This document shows, piece after piece, positions 56,433-64,000 of a stretch of DNA of 64,000 bases (its first letter is position 1; each line of letters begins with the position of its first letter). The notes beneath the pieces were generated by a model. That model had not been told where the DNA came from. It did not search any database and was given only the letters and a program-made list of their open reading frames with translations. Made by a program: the position numbers and the translations under genes. Origin of the DNA: Tetraselmis striata (taxonomy: Eukaryota; Chlorophyta; Chlorodendrophyceae; Chlorodendrales; Chlorodendraceae). The stretch spans positions 1 to 64,000 of the forward strand of contig VCJN01000893.1 of the NCBI GenBank assembly GCA_006384855.1, in the 5' to 3' direction.

Positions 56433-57499
56433 AAAATGGCGCTTCTTCCGTGTAAAACCGACACCGCACCCATTTGGCAAATGTAAACCACACTCGATTG
56501 CATGGATATGTTATTTTGAAATCCACTAATCCTAGTAGGCGCCTTTCGATACGGGTGGACGAGATGGTGGACAGGATATAATGTAACCCGTAAAAAAACG
56601 TACAACACCATCTCGTTTACGCCTACTTCTACGGGCCGCGTGAGTCCCGTATCAACTCGTCGATTGTCGCGAGCGATGGGCATGTTGAAATCGCCCAAAA
56701 TTGCTGATCTCGTCCACCGCTCAGTGGACGAGTTCCTAAAAACTCAGTACTTAGTGCGCTTACATTCACCAATCCATGCTACTACCGCGCGCGCCGCGGC
56801 GATGCCCTAGCATCACTCATCTCCACGCCCGTCAACATCACGCGCGCTGCGCTTTTGCGTCGAGGCTGACGTCGCCCGTCGGTAATTCCGGCCATTCCTC
56901 TCCGTCGCCGCGTGCCATACACTGTCTACTATGCTCGCCAATGTCTCGAGATGGCTGATCGATGCAAAGACGTCCTCGTCGCGTCCTCGCCCAGTGCGGG
57001 CGGTGTCCTTGGGAGTGTTGTCGTCGCAGTCAGTGAGACTGTCCGGCAGCTGTCGAGGGTGTCTAGTGAGCAGCCGCCGCAGCAAGCGCCACCTAAAACC
57101 GGCTTGTCCCCTCAGGCTGCCAGCTCGTCCACGCTGCGTGCATCGGTTCCTCAAGATACGGCAGTGGATAAAGCAAGGGCAGAGCAAGGGCAGCCTCCGA
57201 AATGGCGCCCCGTTCGGGTGATGGCGGCTCCGCTACTATATTTCTTTCGCACCATCGTCACGAGGCGATCCTATCCCAGCGAGTCCGTCACAGCGCGCGG
57301 TATGATTCGCCATTTCATCCTGTCCACCCCAAAATCTCGTCCACCCGTATCGAAAGCACAGCCCGCGAAACGAGGTGGACGGGAAGAATTAAACCCGTAC
57401 GGTACGTTCCCGGGGGATTACACCCTTCCACGTCCACCGTCTCGTCATCCACCCGCGTGTCGAAAGGCGCGTAGTGCAGTACCAGTACCCCGTACAAGT
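56433..57499. other. No gene recognised
   Basis: Holds an imperfect palindromic pair around 56550-56610 (GAGATGGTG.. with CACCATCTCG) and GTGGACGAGAT-type words repeated near 56.70 and 57.33 kb. No coding signal. Confidence 0.4.
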
Positions 57500-58030
57500 G
57501 TGCCAGTCCTGTCCCAGGGGCGGGAAAAAAAAGCCATGGGCGGCTTGTGATAATCTTTTAGCGGTGGATGTGTTACTGGCCTTTTTGAAATTCACACCAC
57601 TGGCTGGGGCTTGCCCAACTCGGAAAACTCGAATGGGAGCCGACGCCCAGACGGGTGGTACCCGTACAGACCTTTTGTGGTCAGTGCCGGATATTTTGAT
57701 GGCGGTGTTTTTGACGGGGATCCAACATTGTTGGGAATTCTATCACAGGTCTTGCAGAATGCTTCGTCAAATTGCTTGATGACCGTAAGGGTTAAGGGTG
57801 CGTCGCCTGCCCAGGCTTTCCTGAATGGCTGGATCGCTGCCAAAATGGCGGTCGTAGGCGAGACGCTGCAGCAAAGGTTTCACTGCTGCCAGTCCTGTAC
57901 TGTCCCAGGGGCGAGGAAAAAAGCAGTGCGCTGTGCTGCTGTCGTTACCCGTCTGCCGTATAGGGTACCTGTACTTTTTTGGTACTAGGTGGATTTGTTT
58001 CTGCCCCTTTTGTAATTCACACCCGCACCA
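57500..58030 (-). mobile_element. Degenerate element related to the 29.5-32.5 kb composite
   Basis: Two copies of GCCAGTCCTGT..CCCAGGGGCG(G/A)G(G)AAAAAA (about 57503-57530 and 57887-57918) bracket about 380 bp. Their complement occurs near 22.37 kb and 30.58 kb. A segment TTTTAGCGGTGGATG..GGCCTTTTTGAAATTCACACCA (about 57556-57600) matches the TIR elements at 30.2 and 32.2 kb. Between them a minus-strand frame (57843-57592, words LTLTVIKQFDEAFCKTC, YPALTTKGLYGYHPSGRRLP) may be a transposon protein remnant. Confidence 0.55.
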
Positions 58031-58395
58031 GTACCTACTGTACTGCACGCCGCGGGATGAAACGCCAGCGCATTCCGCCGTATATCCCGTATTCCAGTAC
58101 CTGTAGCGGAATACGGCGGTGGCAACGTATGGGGATAGCAGCCGCCACTATTGGGAGACCTAATACCGCGGCAGCCCGCGATAGTGTGCTGCAAAGTCTC
58201 AGAAGACCCGCCCTCATCTGTGCTCTTCCACTGCCACCGCGTCTTCCCCTACCGAGCGGGCAGCACACGCCAGCACGTCGGAGCACCGCCGGAACACGAC
58301 CACGCCAGTAGTTTTATGCGGTGTTTCGAATTCATGTACCGTGTAAACTCAGCATAGAAATATCCACACCCTCTCGCACACTGAACTCCGCCGAT

Positions 58396-60540
58396 ATGGC
58401 GTCGCCCGCGCGGTCGCGGCTGGAAGCTGACGCCAGGCCTTTACCTCAGCCGTGGGTGCTGCCTGACAACCTCCTCGAGGCCGTGGTGCTTCGCTTGGAG
58501 CCTCACTGGCGCGGTGTTGTCAAGCATGTGAGCCGCGAGGTAGCAGGTGCGGTGCGCAGCGTGAGCGAGCGGAAGGCGCAGCCCGCCGTGCTGCGAGCCG
58601 GCGCCGTCTGCGGCTCGCTGGATCTGCTCACCTGGGCGATGGACCAGGGCTGCCCCTGGCGTCAGCAGGACTCCATGACCATCGCCGCAGGTGTGTGCCT
58701 TGCCGCTGCTTTCTCTTCCCTTCCTTTCCGGCTCCTGCCATCCTGGTTTAGGGTTGAAGGTTGGGCCCACAGGATATATCCGAGCCAAAAATACGGGTCG
58801 GTAGCTATTTTAATATTTGCAGAAATATATACTTTCGAGGCGATAGATAGGTCGTCGGTAGGCGCGCCGTACTGTATATCCGCATCCCGGGGGTTGGAAA
58901 ACGCACCAAGCAAAGCTGGCCACGTTTTGACTGCGTTACCAGCAGCGAACCGGGTTCGGGCTAGAAGTTGGGCGGAGTTCCGAAGCTAGACGTCGGAACG
59001 AACGACGTCTGCCAGGCTTTTTGCGGTCGTCGGGCGGTTGCCACGAGGAGGTCTACGAGGAGGTGTACCCTACTACCGGCGCGGTATACCGTACCCTGTA
59101 CGGCGGGCGGCAGCCGTAGCGGCAGCCGTAGCGTATTATATCATGCTGCGCGCACGCTGTCGTACGGTAGTACAACTCGTACGGGTACTAGTATGCGGCG
59201 GTACTATACCTACCGGTAGTACGCCGAGCAGAACATGCGCTCTCGTGGAAGTGTCGTCAGGCCGCTGCCGCCCAACTAGACGTCCACCGCTGAAAGGCCG
59301 CCGTGGAGACACCCAGCGTTCACTGATATCTCATATCCCAGGGACAGAAAAATAACAGGTGTTTCCGAGACGCTTACTGTTTTCCTGGGCATGCAGCCGC
59401 CCCGCTGTGATACATACCCGTATGCGTAGCGTCGCTACCTCCTACTCGTGCCGACCAGGATTGAATTCAGTAGGTTGTCGCCTCGGGTAGGTATTAAAGC
59501 GCCTCAGCTGTCGGCCTTATGGCTGCGGGAGCTCGTCCCCTCCCGGCGCTGAGCTTACCCTTAAATACGGCTCGCGGGGTCAATAAATAACGATTTGTTT
59601 TGCGCCTTCACGTCGGAATATTCGTCATGTATTCGTGATATATTCTGATTTATGCATGAGCATTTGCAGTTTTTCCGTTTTCGAGGGGTTCGAAAACATG
59701 TATTTCTCCGCAAACCTTTTGTGTATGTATGGTACTCTACTGTATGCACTGATATGCTGTTGTAGCCAGGCGGCTTCTGGAACGTCGCTGAGCGGCCTGG
59801 CCTTTATGTTATGGCTTGCACCGTCTGGCAGGGCTGGGTGCGCTGGACGTCCTCAAGTGGGGCTTGGCACAGGGCTACCCGTTGGACGAGCGGGCATGCG
59901 CACGCGCGGCGCGCTACGGGCAGCTGGGCGCCCTGCAGTGGGCGCGCGAGCAAGGCGCGGCCTGGGGCCTGGACACCTGCGCCGCCGCCGCGCGCGGTGG
60001 CTTCCTGTCGGTGCTGAAGTGGGCGCACGAGCAGGGCTGCCCGTGGGACGCCACCACCTGCGCGGCCGCGGCGGAGGGCGGCCACCTGGCGGTGCTGCAG
60101 TGGGCGCGTGAGCAGGGCTGCGGGTGGGATGAGGACACCTGCAGCAACGCCGCGCGGCACGGCCACCTCGCGGTGCTGCAGTGGGCGCGCGAGCAGGGCT
60201 GCTACTGGGACCCCAGCACCTGCGCATCCGCCGCTGCGGGCGGCCACCTGGACATCCTGCAGTGGGCGCGCGCGCAGGGCTGCCCCTGGAAGGTCCGCAA
60301 CCCCCTGGCGGGGCGGGTTACAGGGTCAAACCTAGAAACCCTAACACACTGCAGTAATAAGCGCGGGCAAATAGTTTGCCACTATTCTGAAAGCAGTTCT
60401 TTTTTTTGAATGGTCTACACATATTCTAGGGTTTTAGAAGACCTTTCAAACCCTGGTCTGCTTCGACCGAACCTCCATGTCCCCTTTTAGCCCTAGCGCC
60501 GGATGGCCCTCTGCGACCGCACGGAGACTGAACCCTCTGC

Positions 60541-60571
<31 letters not shown>

Positions 60572-63500
60572 AGGTAAGCACCTACACTTCTGCCGTGGAG
60601 AGCGGCCACATGGAGGTGATCGAGTGGGCGCGCGCAGAGGGCTGCCCCGGCGACAAGTGGATCTGCATGCTGGCAGCCAAGGCCGGCAACCTGCCGCTGC
60701 TGCGCTGGGCGCGCGAGAAAGGCTGCGCGGTGAGCCCCCCCCCGTCCCACCCAGCTCATGGCGCCATGCAGGGTGGTGCAGAGCTGGGATTGTGCGGATG
60801 TCACGAGTCCGGGGCTTACCTTACGGCTGCCTGTTCCCCTGCCGCACAGTGGGACGCCGCCACCTGCACCATGGCCGCGGAGACCGGCAACCTGGAGGTG
60901 CTGCAGTGGGCCCGCGCCAACGGCTGCCCGTGGCAGGAGATGACCTTCTCGTTTGCGGCGCGCGGCGGCCACATGGCTGTGCTGGACTGGCTGCGGGAGG
61001 GCGGCTGCCCGGTGGGACCCCAACGCCGACCCCCCCAATGCAGAGCTCCGCTGATACCTCCACCACTCCCTTCCTGCCCCCCCCCCCCCCCCCCCCCCGG
61101 GCTCTACTTCTCTCCCGGCCATCTTTCTCTTATTCCTTTCCGACTCTCACCTCTCCCCCTCCTATCCTTCCTCCTCCTCCCCCCCCCCCCCCCCCCAGAC
61201 CTCAGAAGTCTCCATCCTCCCCCTCTCCTTCCCACGATTTCCGTCCCGGTTCCCCCCTATCCGCCCAATGTCAACAGCGCCCAGTGTATGCTGACACCAA
61301 TCTGCATGCACCGCTGCCAGTGGGACGAGCACACGTGCGGCGAGGCCGCCGAGAAGGGCAACCTGGAGGTGCGGACCGGCGCCATCCACCCCCGCCGAAA
61401 TGGATACAGCTCACCCGGTGCCATTTGGGCTCGGGGTGCAACCCCTCCTTACCCCCCCTCCCCCCCTGGGCCTTTGTCTGCGATGGCGGTCGCGCAGGTG
61501 CTCAAGTGGGCACGCAGCTACAATGCGCCATGGAACGCAGTCACCCTGGCGCGCGCGGCCCGCTGGGGGCACCTGGAAATCGTGAAATGGGCGCGCGCAA
61601 ACGGCTGTCCCGTGAGTGTCCCCCCCCCCCCCCCCCCCTCCTCTTCCCCCCCCCCCCCCCTCCCCCCGCCCGCCCTCTTTTTTCCCTCCCCGCCTCCTAT
61701 CCTGTACTCCTGTACCAATTTCGCTCCACGTCGGTACCCGCTTCCGTACTGGATGGCACCTGTTTCGTCCCGTAGCGGTGCAAAACACCACATTTTGGGA
61801 CAAGCACTTGCCACGCTTCGGGATCGCGATATATTCGATACATTCGCGATATACCGCCCGCCCGCCCCCTCCCCCCTGGCCCCCCCTGTGAAGAGATAAC
61901 GCCGAAATGGATCTCAACGTATATCAGACTACACCGTGGAAAACAAACGGATCGTTTGGTTCTGTGCTGCAATACAGTATATCATTATAACCAGCCGCGA
62001 ACCCAATTAAATGGTACAGTATATAACACCTGAACCCCGACCCCTGAAGTATGCCACACCGGATGAGCCTGCTTGCAATGTACACCAACAGCAGAGCGGC
62101 TGACGGCTGGCTGGCTGGCCTGCGCGCAGTGGGACCGGCGCGTGACCTCTCGCGCCGCACGCTGGGGCCACCTCGCCCTGGTGGCCTGGGCGGCGGAGAA
62201 CGGATGCCCGGTGAGCTCCCCCCCCCCCCTCCCCGCCCGACCTCGGTGCCCCACCGGCCATCACAGCCGCAGCCAAACCCCGCCAAGCCACCAAGTTCGC
62301 CCGCATCCCAGACGTCGCTGCTGCTTCCGTTTCCGTTGCCGCATCTGTTGTTTGTGACGACGTCGTGGTTTTACTTGTCTACCCCGCCGTGCGGGAAGCT
62401 TCACGGAAAGTACTGTTCCGGGGTACGCCATAGCCACGTTTTTGGTTTTGCGGTGTACTCTTTGTTTTAGCCCCGCCCCCCCCCCCCCCCCCCCCCCCCC
62501 CCGAAGCGCCTGCCCACCCCGCGCAATGAAGCTAAAAGTGTATTTGTCTCGATGTTTGGGTGCCTGAGGCTTTTACTAGAATACTGTGAACGAGAGCCTG
62601 TCCTTTGCCTGCCAGGGGTCAAATGCAAGCAAAACTACCGCGGAACGGTAGCGAGTGTTCTCATAGGTTGTACATGCAAGCCCCATTTGAGGCTTATGGT
62701 AAAAGGCGTCTTATAAGCGAGTCCGCACCCGCATCTAATGACTTTGCACATGCTGATGTACGAGAATGCAGACTCGATGCTGCAAAACAATTCTGCCTCC
62801 GGGGCGGGCAAAACCCGCACAGTGTTTCGCTGCTCGCCACCATGTTTTCTGCTGTGTTGAGGTGGGAGTGCACGCTGACGGTCCCCCCCCCCCCCCCTCT
62901 GGTTTGGCCCAGTGGGAGGCTGACACCCCGGAGGCCGCAGCGCTGGGCGGCCACCTGGCCATCGTGCAGTACGCGCACAGCGCGGGCTGCGCCTGGGACG
63001 CCGAGACCTGCGCCAGCGCCGCGCGCTCGGGGCACATGGAGGTGCTGCGCTGGGCGCGGGAGCATGGCTGCCCGGTGAGCCACCCGCCCCCGTCAACGTA
63101 CAATGGTGCTGGCAATGTAGCTGGCGCTCCTGTGTCAAGGTGCACGGGCGATGTCTCTTGCAACCCCCGTTGACACCACACACTTTCCGGACGTGTGGTC
63201 AATCTACCGGGAATACGCTATGTCCTGGATGTCCTTTACGGGTGCCGACGCAATGCCCATAAGAACCCTTATTTGTTATCAGCCTCAAATGGGGCTCGCA
63301 CCCAACCCACAAAAGCATTTGCTGTAGTTCCGCTGTAGTTTCGGCTACAGTTGACCTCTGGCAGGCACAGAGCGGGCTCTCATTCGCAGTGTTCCTATAC
63401 CCGGGTCGGCAGCCGTAGTGGGCAGTTGTCTCCTTTTCAACGATTCTCTGATTTATGACATAGATTAAATGGTAGAAATGCAGCGACCGCCCGGGCAATG

Positions 63501-63729
63501 CCATTGCTCAATGATGCCGCATACCTCGCACTCAGACCCGTCACAGGCAGAGCACGCTTTTCTAAATTGGTACTATGGTGTGCGTGCGTCCCCATGAAAT
63601 AAAGCACCGCGTGCTGGCGGTGTCGCTGACTTTTGACTGCTTGCTGCTGGTGCCAGTGGGACCAGCGCACGTGCGCCAACGCCGCGCGAGGCGGGCACCT
63701 GGCTGTGCTGCAGTGGGCGCGCTCCCAAG
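58396..63729 (+). CDS. Ankyrin-type repeat protein with repeat-unit exons, 3' end outside the window
   Basis: Exons: 58396-58690, 59832-60292, 60574-60729, 60850-61011, 61321-61368, 61498-61611, 62130-62210, 62913-63074, 63657-63729. The first intron is phase 1; all others up to the last are phase 0. After an F-box-like N-terminus (LPDNLLEAVVLRLEPHWRGV) come about 17 repeats of 26-27 residues with the pattern WDxxTCxxAAxxGHLxVLxWARxxGCP, the algal/protist/giant-virus variant of the ankyrin repeat. Several exons begin exactly at W-D and end at G-C-P; 62130-62210 is one unit of 27 codons. Such proteins bind other proteins; a role as an SCF adaptor is possible from the N-terminus only. The last donor (63730) is phase 1 and the reading continues beyond 64000. 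The exon at 60574 begins after an A-run acceptor and lacks the usual Asp. Confidence 0.85.
62575..62738 (+). mobile_element. Small TIR element, forward copy
   Basis: Contains GAGAGCCTGTCCTTTGCCTG, CCAGGGGTCAAATGCAAGC, CGGAACGGTAGCGA, CATAGGTTGTACATGCAAGC and TGAGGCTTATGG, and the right end TCTTATAAGCGAGTCCGCACCC. The left terminus is not conserved. Intronic in the ankyrin-type gene. Confidence 0.8.
63238..63408 (-). mobile_element. Small TIR element, reverse copy, both ends present
   Basis: Begins ACGGGTGCCGACGCAATGCCCATAAGAACCC and ends GTTCCTATACCCGGGTCGGC, with CAAATGGGGCTCGCA and CTGGCAGGCACAGAGCGGGCTCTCAT inside. With 8607-8782 it defines the family termini. Intronic in the ankyrin-type gene. 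Confidence 0.82.
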
Positions 63730-63861
63730 GTGCGGCCAGCCGGAGGACACCGGGGGGAAGCAGCGTATCTGTGTTACATGTGTCTATATCTGTGTTATTC
63801 CCTGCCCTTCCCTTTCGTTTTGTTTTCTTTCCGTTTCTTTCCGATTATTTTTGTTTTACTA

Positions 63862-63893
<32 letters not shown>

Positions 63894-64000
63894 CTTACCG
63901 ACCGGGCTGCCATTGGGCACATCCAGCGGGAGGTAGCTCTCTCTTCCCCTGGTGCACGCACGACAAAGTAGATGCCCGCTGAGTGGGAGGACCTGCTGGC

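Overview
The window is nuclear DNA of a green alga, most probably a member of the Chlamydomonadales. The evidence is a single-exon LHCII gene of the LHCBM type followed by a TGTAA polyadenylation signal, TTTTAGGG/TTTAGGG telomere-like words inside the window, an octotricopeptide/RAP-type organelle RNA-binding protein, an HCF173-like photosystem II biogenesis factor, many short GC-rich exons with GT..AG introns, and a dense load of simple repeats and mobile DNA. Long C or G homopolymers are unusually common and many sit just after 5' splice sites.

Layout. 1-475 (+): end of a mitochondrial-type [2Fe-2S] ferredoxin with a one-base frameshift. 0.75-2.4 kb: tandem and inverted repeats. 5.4-15.7 kb (-): HCF173-like gene (atypical Rossmann/SDR plus CIA30 domain) spread over at least 16 short exons, with a possible last exon at 3.7 kb. 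17.8-20.9 kb (-): complete six-exon gene for a 430-residue protein I do not recognise. 21.5-22.2 kb (-): Cys-rich ORF, perhaps transposase-derived. 24.3-25.1 kb (-): LHCBM. 26.7-28.9 kb (-): peptide-methionine sulfoxide reductase A in nine exons. 29.5-32.5 kb: two copies of a roughly 0.92-kb element with terminal inverted repeats. 32.8-37.8 kb (+): OPR/RAP protein. 40.1-47.5 kb (+): F-box/kelch protein with a five-copy 241-bp satellite in an intron. 48-57.9 kb: transposon graveyard holding a CACTA-like fragment (uncertain), an internally deleted Ty1/copia element with both LTRs, and a tyrosine-recombinase (DIRS/PAT-like) element without a visible reverse transcriptase. 58.4 kb to the end (+): ankyrin-type repeat gene made of phase-0 repeat-unit exons, running off the window.

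Functionally, the LHCII antenna gene, the HCF173-like factor (known in plants for psbA translation) and the OPR/RAP protein are all concerned with plastid or organelle function, and MsrA repairs oxidised methionine. This is ordinary gene neighbourhood rather than an operon. A small TIR element (about 160-180 bp) occurs at least nine times, and every copy I found lies in an intron. I reconstructed exons by hand from splice signals, reading phase and family motifs; where phases do not close, I say so.
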